A program made the position numbers and the translations under genes. DNA of 16,384 nt, taken from Euperipatoides rowelli. Lineage: Eukaryota; Onychophora; Udeonychophora; Euonychophora; Peripatopsidae. Shown here piece after piece: positions 1-10,850 of this stretch; position 1 is the first letter of the stretch, and each line of letters starts with the position of its first letter. Below the pieces are notes generated by a model. That model saw only the letters and a list, made by a program, of their open reading frames with translations, was not told where the DNA came from and searched no databases. Where the stretch lies: the NCBI GenBank assembly GCA_003024985.2, contig PXIH01S0008642.1; one strand, written 5' to 3'.

Positions 1-420
1 TAGCTCTAGTAGTTTTGAAATGATAGTTTTTCTAAGATGCAATACCATTCAAAATTGTATGAAAAATGCATTTTGAGAAAAACGCCAGTAAAGTTGAAAT
101 TACAATGCAATGCAAACTATTGTGCTTTCAGCCACAGGATTTAAGAAAAAAACTTTTAAAATATCAATAGTAAACTTATTAGACAATAATTCGAATTTAA
201 ACTAATTCATGAATATTATAAAAATGTTAGATCTAATTTGTGTGTGTAATTTAAAATGTAAAATAATCTAAACAAAGGAAGTTGGGAAGGAAAACAAACA
301 TAGAACAGTAAGTTCAATTTGAAAATTTTTACCTATGAAATAATTTATTAAATTGAAAATCCAATTACAGTACAGTATATGGACAATAAAAAAAAATTTG
401 AAGAAATTATATTTAACCCT

Positions 421-502
421 TTCCCACTCCAATGGCGATAGAAAATCGCCCATTTCAATTTAGAAATTCCACTCAAATGGCGATTCTGAATCGCCATTTT
501 CA
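421..502. repeat. Tandem pair of hairpin-forming repeats, period about 46 bp
   Basis: Two related copies, 421-457 and 467-502, each start with TTCC(C)ACTC and carry an inverted repeat around aatggcgat ... atcgccatt. The second copy has exact 10-base arms (aatggcgatt / aatcgccatt) with a 3-base loop. The first is the same hairpin with one extra base and a changed loop. The sequence TTAACCCTTTCCCACTC begins at 413; a TTAA followed by CCC recalls one end of a piggyBac-type element. No matching right end is visible, so that assignment is weak. Confidence 0.7.
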
Positions 503-612
503 TTTCCTTGTTTTTCATNTTAATATCAATGTAATTTTGATGAATTATCATAGATATTTTATAGCTATGATGGAACATTAATGTAACAATAAAGATCTAC
601 CGCTTAAAAAAA

Positions 613-652
613 AAGTGACAAGTGTAAAAAAAAATAAAAAAGGTTGTCACTT
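613..652. repeat. Short inverted repeat with A-rich loop
   Basis: The 9-base arms aagtgacaa (613-621) and ttgtcactt (644-652) are perfectly complementary around a 22-base A-rich loop. No gene end or other signal nearby gives it a function. Confidence 0.5.
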
Positions 653-800
653 GAAATGATTCAAAGTAATCATCTTGAAAAATAATACAGTATATTTATT
701 AAAACTAATCTAATTATTAAAAATAATATTTAGCCGAAACCTAAGAATGCATGAAACCACAGCCATATGTCCAGTTGAGATTAAAGGGAAGTAGTCACAA

Positions 801-1122
801 TTTTGATTGGCTGTTGATGGGCGCACTAGCATCTGGATTCCAGATATACATTTTCCTCCAGCCCCAAAACAGCCAATCGGAGGTCGGAATTCATTTTAGT
901 TACAGCATAGTGTGTTATTTTATTTATTACTTATTTTTTAATATGCTTTAATATTTATGTTGGAGTCAGGTCAGGTGTGGTTAAGGTTAGAGATCCTTGA
1001 ATTTGCGATTCATGTTGGAGATAGAGTCCAGGTGTAATTAAGGTTAGTTTTGGACTGGAGGAAAATGCATTTCTGAAATCTAGGTGTGCTCCCTGTCACA
1101 GGACATAATTATCCAATCAAAA
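801..1122. mobile_element. MITE-like element with imperfect terminal inverted repeats
   Basis: The left arm (801-865, ttttgattgg ... cctccagccc) recurs in reverse complement at 1051-1122 (ggactggaggaaaatgc ... ccaatcaaaa). Both the outer TTTTGATTGG block and the inner CATTTTCCTCCAG block are shared, at roughly three-quarters identity. Between them lies an imperfect direct duplication of about 55-bp period (958-990 and 1013-1047, both ending in taaggttag). No transposase sequence is present and no target duplication could be assigned. A related left-arm sequence occurs at 13915-13976. It is best read as an old non-autonomous DNA transposon; the superfamily is unknown. Confidence 0.6.
958..1047. 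repeat. Imperfect tandem duplication inside the MITE-like element
   Basis: Copy 1 (958-990) and copy 2 (1013-1047) both begin TGTTGGAG and end with AGGTGT, a few variable bases, then TAAGGTTAG. The period is about 55 bp. It is probably an internal duplication of the element. Confidence 0.55.
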
Positions 1123-3418
1123 CTCTTATTTTCATCATTTCAATATATCAGCTATTTTTTTTATTATTAAATAGTCCTTGTAAGACTTGATTTTATTGGC
1201 TGAAAATTAATTCTTGGAGATTTTTATAAATTTTACCCAATAGAGGGCACTTTAATTGATTTTTTTAAAAAAAAGAACCCGTGTTTTTATTTGAAATAAT
1301 AGTGAAGATATTCACGATAGGATTTTAGCTTTTTTAAGTCCATTTTTGGGCAAAATTAATGCAATATTTGTCAAATTTGGTATCATTTTATTCAGANATA
1401 ATTGGGGATTTTAAAAATATCAAAATCTGAAAATCGATTTTTCAAGCCATTTTGTGTTTTTTCTCTAGACCGTATCCTCCTTAAAAAGACACTTTCTTCT
1501 TGTCAAGAAATGCAAACTAATACTAAACATAGTAAATCTTCAGAAAGCTGTAAAGTCGTCAAAATTATTTTGACTTCATTAAAATCTACCCTGGGGTTGA
1601 TGAATTTAATGCAATCATTTTTTTTTTCAAAAAGTTTACATTAACCTCTCTGTCTAGAATGTTGACTCTGGAGCAATATCCTAGCAAAATTTCAGGATAT
1701 TTTTTCCTTGTGAATTTTACAAGAATAAAGTCATTTAACTTGATATTTATTGTGGAGAATTTCTCATCGTAGTAATCATGCAAAGACATAGGCCTGTTAA
1801 TACTTTTGTCAATCTTCTATTTTTCTCACTTTGCTGATGTTATTTTTGTTCTATTTACTTGCAGCCATTTTGGGCAATGACATCATTGTAGTATGACCAG
1901 TTTTGTCACATAAAAAAATATCATTCACTTTGTGGAAACCTGTTAACCCAATATTGTCGAGTTCTGAGATTTCCAGTAATGTTTTCAATTTCCAAATTTG
2001 CCGAACTACGGAATATTCAGTAGTTTGACTTTAAGAGATACTAGATGGCACTGTAATAGATCGCGTTTTTTTAAATGATATTTTGAAAGAGCGGTAATTT
2101 ACAGTAGCTTTAAAACGAGCCATTACATGTGTTTCTAAGTTGGATAGTACTCGATTTATTTAAATTTTTGTAGAAATGAAATTATTATTTTTTATTTCTT
2201 AAACTTACGATAGACGATATCACCAGCATTTATTTCTGATTTATCAGATGAATACTTTTTTTTTTTTTAAAGATAATCGTGACAATGTTCAAGTTTAAAT
2301 TATTTATTTTTCCAATTTGATGATGATCATTATTATTATTCTAATGTCGATTCATTTTCACGCGAAACGAAAAATTTAATAAACTGACAGATTGAAGGGA
2401 TTTACCTCAGGATGCAGTAGGATATCAGGCCCAGGTTTGTCTTAATTTACTACCGATGAATTTTTATATTTTAGATAAAAAATATCCTAATAATGCAATT
2501 TTCACCCATAACTTTAATTATAGTCAAAACGAGAAATTTATGCTAAGCAAACTTTTCTGCACAACTAGAAATACGTCGTGGAATCCTTGTAAAAATGATT
2601 AAGCAAATTTATTCCACCTCTTTATTATCACTAGTACAGTATCATTAGCGATCGGGCATTGTTATTAGTTAATTAGGAGCTTTGGGGTGAAGGTTTGCCT
2701 AGTGATATTAAAATTTTTGACAATCTTCAAAAATAGTATAATACAGCAATAGAAATTGATTGCAGCTCAGGCACCATTGGGTTAAGCGAGAAAGGCTAGT
2801 AGCTTCGAGTGCTTGAATAGAGAGGGATGGATAACATTATATAAATCCATAAAACCAGTCCGGACAGTTTGTGCATTTTGCATACAGTTATCTGATACAG
2901 GACACCTAAATCAATTGCACATTGATATGATTTTCCAATAATGTCTCTTGCCTTGGTTTCAGGTGAATTTAACAGTTTTGTAAAATTTACAAAATAATAT
3001 TTAGATCTCCTCTTTCTATCAGTTTTATTTTCCTTAATTCAAGAGCTTTGGATTTAGTAAGAAAAATAAGCTAAATATAGTGCTAAAGTAATTTTTCATT
3101 AGGCTTAGGCTAATCTTTTTTAAGAAATAATATTGGCCAACTTTAGCCAAAAAGTTTAGAAATTCAAGCTTAATTCATTATTTTGGGGCTAGTAGGACAT
3201 GTCCCCCCACTCTCTTTTACTCTACATTTCTGTTCTCTATTAGGAAATCACAAAAGATGCCAACAAGCATAACAAAATGGCCTCTTTGTGGTGTTACACA
3301 TCCTCAAAAGGCAGAATTTTTTAATGCATTATAATTTCATATTTTTGTCCCATTATCTTTCCTGTCTTTTTTCTTATTTTAAATTAATTTCAAGTTTTAA
3401 CAATTTTTTTTTTTCCAG

Positions 3419-3490
3419 ATTAAAAGGAAAAGACGACAGCAACAAGACAGTGGGAAGACTGCAAAGAAATATAAACCATTCAAATTTTAA
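3419..3490 (+). CDS. Probable terminal coding exon of an unidentified gene with a basic C-terminal tail
   Basis: A T-rich tract ending in TTTTCCAG (to 3418) is a good splice acceptor. The frame starting at 3419 then reads 23 residues to a TAA at 3488-3490. They begin IKRKRRQQQDSGK and end AKKYKPFKF: very basic, as in the tails of many nucleolar or RNA-binding proteins. AATAAA follows at 3549-3554, about 60 bases after the stop, so a 3' terminal exon with a short UTR is coherent. I do not recognise the protein. The upstream exon was not found, so the reading frame rests only on plausibility. A competing frame through the same bases stays open to 3518 but looks less protein-like. The exon is convergent with PSMC1. 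Confidence 0.42.
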   Translation: MKRKRRQQQDSGKTAKKYKPFKF

Positions 3491-3548
3491 TTCATTCCTT
3501 TTTTTGTATAGTATATAATTTATGTTCATACTGTAAGTTAAATGTAAT

Positions 3549-3554
3549 AATAAA
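3549..3554 (+). promoter_or_regulatory. Polyadenylation signal AATAAA, plus-strand gene
   Basis: AATAAA lies about 60 bases after the TAA of the putative exon 3419-3490. A GT-containing stretch follows (aaccattgtaaagtg), so cleavage would fall around 3565-3580. That would place the 3' end right against, or overlapping, the PSMC1 3' end. Confidence 0.5.
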
Positions 3555-3585
3555 ATGTAACCATTGTAAAGTGAAATATTGCAAA

Positions 3586-3591
3586 TTTATT
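3586..3591 (-). promoter_or_regulatory. PSMC1: Polyadenylation signal AATAAA for PSMC1
   Basis: The plus-strand sequence is TTTATT, giving AATAAA on the transcript only about 20 bases after the PSMC1 stop codon (3613-3615). This implies a very short 3' UTR of roughly 35-50 bases. The oppositely oriented AATAAA of the convergent gene is at 3549-3554. Confidence 0.6.
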
Positions 3592-3612
3592 CATCAAACT
3601 AATATACACAAA

Positions 3613-3747
<135 letters not shown>

Positions 3748-6700
3748 CTATGAGAAAAAAAAAAGTTATCACATGAATTATAAAGGAGATACTGTAAATA
3801 TATAATGAGNATTTAATGTACATTAGCAAGAGAAAAAAAACAAATACTATCACGATACTTCCCTTCAGGATGAAAATATAGATTGAGTCAAATCTTTAAC
3901 AGTAATTTGAAAGCATAATAAATGTATATAGTGTAACTCTTACACCAAATTTTACAGTCCTACTACTGGTTGCCGAAATTTACATAGCCTGCTTAGGAAA
4001 GAAAAAAAAAATTGTCATACTTCATAAATTACTTGAGCAGGGTTACAGAGTTGTTTTTCCTTTATAACTCGGGAGGGAGGGGGGAGATAATGTGTCTACA
4101 AACTTTTTTCTCACTTGTGTGATTTAATATATATTTCTGAATAGTAAAAAAGAAGCTTCACTATTCATCGTCATACACTATTTGATCTAGCTTATACCAA
4201 AAATTTATTACAGTATATAGAAAATACCTTTATATCGTGATGCATTCAGTACATTTCTATTTTGTCATCTGCCTCTATTGCTGCTTAAGACCCCATCCCT
4301 TAACGGATAATTACAGTAATTGAACAAAATCACTAGCTACTTTGTTCATTCTAACTTTTCTTAAATGGTTAATTCTCCCTCTTTTTATTTATTATTTGAT
4401 TTGTCTGTCGGATATACTGTAGGTATAGGCTACTATAAGTAATAAAATATGTTTATCAAAAAGTTTTAATAGTCTAAATTATAAAAAATTAAATTATTAA
4501 ACAGTCTATAATTATAATTTTCCAAAAAGGCAGCACGTGGAAACAAAGATTTATTCACAGCTTAATGTTTTATCAAATTGTCACAATCTTTCATCATGTT
4601 TTTATAATGATCATAATTTAAAAAAAAAAAAAAAATGGAAGCAATATAACTAATGCTTTGACATCATGAAAATACAATGTGTAGTGAAAACATTACAGGT
4701 ATATGCAGAGTCCAAATGGCTATTATGCACATGCCTGAAGAATTAATTCACCAATCAAATAACTATAAGAAGAATCACATGATTTACATTTTTAAAGAGT
4801 TAGCCTATAAGAATTAACGTTACTGGGATATAATAATCCTTTGATATTTTTAGTAAAACATTTTTATAAGAGGTCCTCGTGGAACTTAGAAATTTTATAG
4901 ATTTTCATTATTAATATGGCAGCTTCCATCGTACTGTAAGCCTTTTTTTTGTGAGATTTAAGTCAAATTAATAAATACAGAGTTCATAAATAATGAATTA
5001 TATAACATCTAAAATATTTTAATAAAAATAACTTTGGAATATTATTATTTTAAAGAAATATGAAGGGAAAAAAAATATTTTTTTCCAGATATTTGACAAT
5101 TTTCAACCATGATATGCCAATTGATCGACATAATCATTTTCCAATTACAATCTGAGTCTAGAAGTAACTGACTGTCAAACTTAGCCACTTTTGAAAAAAA
5201 AATACTGGGCAAAATATTATTTTTATTATACCTATTAAGATTTCTCCCCAATCAAATATTCATTTATACTGGTAAGTAATTTTGTCATTACAATATATCG
5301 TATAATTAGTCAAAGAATGAACTAAGGCAGCTTGTTTAAAAATATATGTATTATTTTCACTCAATGTCAAACTTTTTGTGTTGCGATGCGATTCTGGCTT
5401 CTCCTCTTTGGAGTCACTCTCGTGTTAACCAGCAATATCAACCTTTAAAACCTCCCTTTCCCATACCACCAACAGTCCCTTAACCCACCCAATCCCCTCC
5501 CCCTTCAAAACCCAACTATTTGCTTAACATCTGCCCTTTATCCCCTCCCAACCCCCCCCCCTTCCTACCCCAAGTTTCCCACAAAAAAAAAATATATATG
5601 CTCTAAATTCTCTCTTCCCTCCCCACATAACCTACAACCTAACCCTTGTTTTCAAACTACCAGCCCTACTTGAAACATCAACTCACTCCCCCTATCATTA
5701 CCATACAACCAACCCTCCTCTCTAATAAAGTACTCTTTTTCTCCACAACCTTTCCTCCATTTATCATTCTCCCTTATCCTTACCAATTTATCCACCTCCT
5801 TTTTCCATTCCCTATAATCTATATCCCTAGTCACCTGTGTATGTAATGAACTATGATTATCTTGGGAAAACTTTCAAAAACGTTTCTAGTTTGATCTGTT
5901 TGGGGTAGGGATCCCATACGTCCCATATAATAAGGGATTTTGCCGTATTTTAGAGATGTGTCTCCTTGTCCCGACAAATGTTGGAATGCTAAAATGTCAA
6001 GTATTTTGATATTGGTTATGCCTTATTTAAAAAAATGTATACGAGTGTGTGAATAGAATACATTAGCCTATTTTTTAACTTTAACCGAGCCAACACTGTT
6101 TGTAGGCTTATTCTTTTCAAAATAAAGTCTATACCACTTCACGGCCTATGCCGATATACCTCGGGCATTATTATAAAGACGTGCAGCCTATCCCCGAGAT
6201 AGATCAGTCATTCAATTTTCTCGCGTATATTTTTATTTTAGTAAACGCATACACTTTTAATTGTTATAGTATTGTTCTATAGTTATGTAACATACACAGT
6301 TTAAATAATTTTCAATGACACATTTATAATGTCGTGTTTACCGAGTTACACAATTTTATTTGTTTTCCTTGTTTGTTTAATGGCAAGTAATAGCTTGCCC
6401 AGTACTTCGAGGTTTTCTTTATGAAAAAAAAAACAGGAAAACTCCAATAATAAATTGGAGAAGAAACATTTTACAAGATTTATGAAAATTCTAGTTCGTA
6501 TTTAGCCCTTTTATGAGGAAGATATGCTGTCACAAGATCTGCGCAGAGCTCAGTAAGGTTACTTCAATTTGATATAACCTATTCAGTAAATAATAAATTC
6601 TAGACTCTTTGATTGGCTGTGTATTGGAAAACAATTACATACTTAAATAGCAGCATTTAGTGTGCATCTATGAATAAATCCCGATTATAATAAATTATTT

Positions 6701-7804
6701 CTGAAATGCATTAAAAAAAAAAGAGATATTTAAAAAAGACTGCTTTTGTGGTTTTTTTTTTTTAAATAAAGCCAGAGACTTAATTCTTTTCCCACTAATG
6801 GCAACATTTTTAATTAGTGTAAGAATTTCAAAAATCAAAATATGAACAAAATTAAGGAATAACATTTTTTTTTTACAAAAAGGGAAAATTATGGCAGACA
6901 GGCTTGACAAATAAAAAAAATGTCAGTACAGAAAAAATTATAAAAGCAGCTTACAAACACCTATTTTCAACTCGTAAAAATGTTAATTCCACATTGTGGG
7001 GAAAAAAATATCGATAAACTCTTATTGTGGCTAGAATAGGAGACGATACTCATATCGGGAAGTATTTACTGTTGTGCATGTGTCGTATATAATTAAAAAA
7101 ATAAATAAAAGAAATTGAACTAATTGACGAGGCTAACAATATCGATACCAGTAACTAAATATTTCTCTTCCCCCCCCCCCCTCGCAAACCATGTCCCTTT
7201 TTTTAAAATCTGGGATCACTAGTTTGGGGTCACATTTGTTCATTTTCTTTTTTGTTTACAATTGTATCGGCCACTATGCAGTTCAAGAAATGTGTGAACT
7301 ATTAAAATCACGGTTATAACATCTTTTTTTTTAAATAAGAAAGTTAAGGAAACAACATTTCCTCTTATCAATAGATAGTGCAACGGTGATTTTAGTAAAG
7401 AAATTTTATCAAAAGTGTGAAATGGGGACTATACCATTAAATTTATGATTTTGACCTTTACAATAGGTGACCTTGGGCTATCGAGGTTGCTAGATTAATT
7501 ATCCATGATTATATTAGATGTAAGGAAGTGAAAAGGTTACGACAATATTTAATAGACATTAATTCACAAGATAAATAGAAAGTTCAAAGATTACTTTAGT
7601 AGCAAATGAATGAATAAAACTATTTTCTGTTAACTTAAATTTAGCTGCAATAATATTTTGATCAATATTGAAGCTAACTACTGTATATCATATTTTCATG
7701 AAAATAATAAAACAAAAATTTTATGGTTATTGACATGTTTATCTTGATGACAATAGTGACCAAATACATTAAAAATTAACAACAAAGTCAAAAATCCTAC
7801 CAAC
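3748..7804 (-). other. PSMC1: PSMC1 intron, about 4.06 kb
   Basis: The donor on the transcript is GTTGGT (just below 7805) and the acceptor is CATAG (just above 3747), phase 0. No coding sequence is seen inside. Contents are AT-rich DNA with an isolated N at 3810, the G-depleted block 5431-5830, a C run at 7172-7182 and many A/T homopolymers. A segment around 5908-5980 (gggatcccatacgtcccat ... ccttgtcccgac) is richer in GC and may be a transposon remnant, but no ends could be defined. Exons on both sides join without a residue gap, so no exon is missing here. Confidence 0.9.
5431..5830. repeat. C-rich, almost G-free low-complexity tract
   Basis: By hand count these 400 bases hold only 11 G on the plus strand. 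C makes up about half of the bases between 5461 and 5580, with runs such as nine C near 5552. The skew begins near 5431 and ends abruptly at about 5830 (ctagtcacctgtg). There is no clear tandem unit. On the PSMC1 transcript strand this is a G/A-rich, C-poor stretch. Long open frames on both strands here are a by-product of composition. Confidence 0.8.
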
Positions 7805-8366
<562 letters not shown>

Positions 8367-8942
8367 TTAATATTTTATTATTTTTCCAAAGACTGCTCTA
8401 ACTTGTAAATGAAGCATCATGTACAAACATTATTTTACAGGACTTTTATACGCTTACAGTATTTACTGTAATAATGATAGTCAAATATTTCTAACAAAAA
8501 AAATTAATTATGGATTAGAAAATACATGGAGTACCACCAAATATACAGTATATGATGAATAAAATGTGTAGTTAGCCAATTTGATAAATATAAGTTGTTG
8601 TTTTTACGTCCCTCTTTAACGACAATTGAGTGAAAATTTTGTGAATTTCAGCATATTGAATTAATTTTAAAATAAATTTCTAATAAAATCAATAAAAATC
8701 TAATTTGAATAAAATGAGTTAACTAATTATTTGCAAAATTGTTATAAAGCTATTTATTAGCGTAATTGTTCAGTTTTACTTCTGTGCCAAACGATATTGA
8801 TACAGCATTTCCCCACAATTCAAGTTTAGTTGTATATACTGTAAATTCTACCCAATGCTAGATGATTGGCTATTTCATTGAATCAATAGTAATCAGCCAA
8901 GCATGTATCTTAGTTTGTTTTTATAGCCAACATGAATTGGAA

Positions 8943-8983
8943 ACATTAAAATAGTTAAATTACAAAATTCTATCACTACAATT
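8943..8983 (+). repeat. Dispersed repeat copy matching the hairpin at 10861
   Basis: These 41 bases match 10861-10901 with two mismatches (acattaaaatagttaaatta ...). The similarity ends where the 10861 copy continues into its second hairpin arm. This copy is instead followed by its own palindrome, acaattat-tta-ataattgt, at about 8978-8996. Both copies lie in the same intron and the same orientation. Confidence 0.7.
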
Positions 8984-9282
8984 ATTTAATAATTGTATTC
9001 TAGTCACTTAATGGCCACTAGATCCGATAATTTTATTTAATTGGCAACCGTATTGTTGCACATTCCTAACTGTATTCCACTATCATACCATTCTCATGCT
9101 TAGTGAAAATTCAAAGAAACTTTCATGATACCACCCCCACGTTCAGTATTTTTAAGCAGTATAGTGAACCTTTTACTGTATTTCTAATTGTTTGATTTGG
9201 TTTTCTGAGGTATAAATGCATTATTTTAATCAGCTGTATACGATTGATTGCAACTTTACATTTTTTTTTACTATTGGAGTTG

Positions 9283-9298
9283 TAATCACAGCTGTGAT
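9283..9298. repeat. Perfect 16-bp palindrome AATCACAGCTGTGATT
   Basis: AATCACAG is followed directly by its reverse complement CTGTGATT. It contains an E-box-like CAGCTG core. Its position within an intron gives no functional support, and it may be chance or a transposon fragment. Confidence 0.45.
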
Positions 9299-9997
9299 TT
9301 TCATAGGCAAATGATTGACGTTGCTAATTGCCTCGCCTGACCGAATCAACATTCAAATTATTCATGAATTTGAATGTACGTGTTTAACTTAGTACATACT
9401 GTAGGTCAAACACTGCACATACCGTCTTGTCATGAGCGTGTCATTGTCGACTTGTCCAGCTTGGTCGTTACAATGCTTTTTTATACTAATGCCTTTCTGA
9501 AATATTTTTTGCCGATTGCAACTTGTGCCATTATGCTATGGCAAATTATTAATTTCTTAAGTTGGGAATTAATTGCAGTATATTTCTGTGTTCCAGAGTT
9601 GCTTAAATAAAGTGTTTATTCTCTAACATTGTGTCTGTGAGAAATTACTTTATTTACAGATTACCAGTTTCCAGTGACCAGCTGTGGAGCCGAGATAGTC
9701 AACCAACTTAGCAATACATTACAACTTACAAATCATTTATTATATGACAGTGGATAAATTCAAACATATCCACAAACATCATAGTGAAATAAAGTAATAA
9801 CAAAACAGTAATGTTATTTTGAAACTACTGAAGGATTGCACGTTAAAATAAAATATATTACTTAATTTTGTATTTTTTTTCTTCTGTCCAATTATCAAAT
9901 GTGCAAAAATGTAAGTATCATAATCAAGTTATATTGAAAACTTAAACATTTTTAATTTAATTGTTATTAAGCATAATACTGTACATTTTAAATATTT

Positions 9998-9999
9998 TA
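9998..9999. repeat. TA target-site duplication, left side of mariner
   Basis: TA directly precedes the left terminal inverted repeat; the matching TA is at 11043-11044. Tc1/mariner elements insert at and duplicate TA. Confidence 0.75.
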
Positions 10000-10028
10000 C
10001 AAGGGTAAGTCAATAATTATCTGCAATG
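10000..10028 (+). repeat. Mariner left terminal inverted repeat
   Basis: It starts caagggtaagtcaataatta and is paired with 11014-11042 in inverted orientation, with about three mismatches over 28 bases. Confidence 0.85.
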
Positions 10029-10072
10029 TAGCTATAAAGTTTATTTCATCAGACACAAAACTTATATTAATA

Positions 10073-10470
10073 TTATTTTTCAACATAGTGCCCTTGCTTT
10101 TCAACACACTTGTTCCATCATTGCACAAGCTTCTTCATACCCTCAGAAAAAAATGTTTTCAGCTGAGCAATGAACCACGAATGCACCGTTTACAACACTT
10201 CTTGGTCTGAGCAGAACCATGACTAATTTGTTGACATAATGCAACTTCATCAATACACACTCATCTAACATTACAAAGTCACGTGCTTGCTCAATGTTGA
10301 AATCAGATGTGGGTGTAGATGAGTGTCCGGCTCCTTCCTCATGCATAACACTTGTACGACCATTTTTGAAATTTTCAATCCATTTATGCACTCCGTTGCA
10401 GCAAAACAGTTTCCGTATTGTGCTGAAAGTCTGCAATGGATTTCAGCCCGGTACAAAAACCACATCACAG
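10073..10470 (-). pseudogene. Mariner transposase pseudogene lacking the catalytic core
   Basis: Read on the minus strand across several frames, it shows the N-terminal helix-turn-helix region: AEIHCRLSAQYGN, then after a frameshift WIENFKNGRTSV, HEEGAG, NIEQAR, and after another shift IDEVALCQQISHGSA. It then jumps directly to the mariner C-terminus: HSWFIAQLKTFFSEGMKKL, an in-frame TGA where the family has arginine, then WNKCVEKQGHYVEK and TAA at 10073-10075. Family transposases are about 345 residues. Roughly 200 residues, including the whole DD(34)D catalytic region, are absent. The N-terminal side is broken at about 10464-10476 by the SINE-like insertion. It is dead by frameshifts, a stop, a deletion and an insertion. 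Confidence 0.85.
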
Positions 10471-10476
10471 AACATT
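10464..10476. repeat. 13-bp target-site duplication, left copy
   Basis: atcacagaacatt here is exactly repeated at 10789-10801. The two copies bracket the SINE-like insert, and removing the insert plus one copy brings the two halves of the mariner together. Confidence 0.8.
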
Positions 10477-10788
10477 TAACAAAATATATATTTCCCGAAT
10501 GAAGTGCTTTTATTAAAAATATATACACTATTTACAAGCTTTAGTTGTCGGCACATAAGTTTCAAACTACGATTCTGCACTTAGTGAAAACTTCCGTTCA
10601 TCAAACTCGTTAAGACAAATGAAGTTCCAAAAATTCAATCATTAGTATTTTCAAGTAATTTCATGTTACCTGTAATTAGAAAAAAATCCTGATATTAAAA
10701 GAAAATTCCTCATTTTCCACATCGAAGCTGCTCAGGGATCGTACACTGTGGCAGGGCACGAAACCACCCGACCACGGCACCTTGGCAG
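10477..10788 (-). mobile_element. SINE-like insertion with a tRNA-like promoter head
   Basis: These 312 bases lie between two perfect 13-bp direct repeats, a length typical of LINE-mediated insertion. On the minus strand the 5' end (from 10788) carries TGGTCGGGTGG at 10774-10764, close to the RNA polymerase III A-box consensus TGGCNNAGTGG. GCTTCGATGTG follows at 10728-10718, resembling B-box GGTTCGANNCC. The 46-base spacing between their starts is what a tRNA-derived promoter has. The body is AT-rich and the 3' end near 10477 is ...atatattttgtta rather than pure poly(A). The LINE partner is unknown. It inserted into the mariner after the mariner was already in place. Confidence 0.65.
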
Positions 10789-10801
10789 ATCACAGAACAT
10801 T
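10789..10801. repeat. 13-bp target-site duplication, right copy
   Basis: atcacagaacatt, identical to 10464-10476, on the 5' (tRNA-head) side of the SINE-like insert. Confidence 0.8.
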
Positions 10802-10850
10802 GTTTTTCTTTGGTGCAAATGTAAAGTGGAGCAGCAATAGTTAACATCAA

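Larger units (their letters stand above)
1..3418. other. Non-coding DNA left of the PSMC1 locus (intergenic or intron of the plus-strand gene)
   Basis: No exon can be supported here. The sequence is AT-rich, with many homopolymer A and T runs and in-frame stops in every frame. It contains a duplicated hairpin near 421-502, a small hairpin at 613-652 and an inverted-repeat element at 801-1122, all listed separately. If the terminal exon at 3419 is real, at least the right-hand part is its last intron, because a long pyrimidine tract and AG precede that exon. Two isolated N calls lie at 519 and 1397. Confidence 0.6.

Noticed and set aside
751-951. Plus-strand open frame whose peptide resembles that at 13876-14058
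   Set aside because: The similarity (QSEVG and neighbours) comes from the shared non-coding repeat. The nucleotide match has inverted partners and no codon-like pattern of differences.
2411-2434. 24-base candidate micro-exon between CCTCAG and GTTTGT
   Set aside because: The donor is weak, the peptide is too short to assess and nothing neighbours it.
3244-3330. Possible plus-strand exon after a strong pyrimidine tract and TTAG at 3243, open in two frames
   Set aside because: No good donor gives a junction in frame with the 3419 exon reading. The frames end in stops at 3324 and 3330, and neither peptide is recognisable. It is probably an intronic cryptic acceptor.
5646-5846. Open frames on both strands in the C-rich tract
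   Set aside because: They arise because a G-poor, C-rich sequence has few stops. The residues are low-complexity and not protein-like.
5908-5980. GC-richer block with gggatcccatacgtcccat, suspected transposon fragment
   Set aside because: No inverted ends, duplication or second copy in the window, so no element could be defined.
7172-7182. Run of eleven C
   Set aside because: A simple homopolymer, possibly of uncertain length. No further structure is seen.
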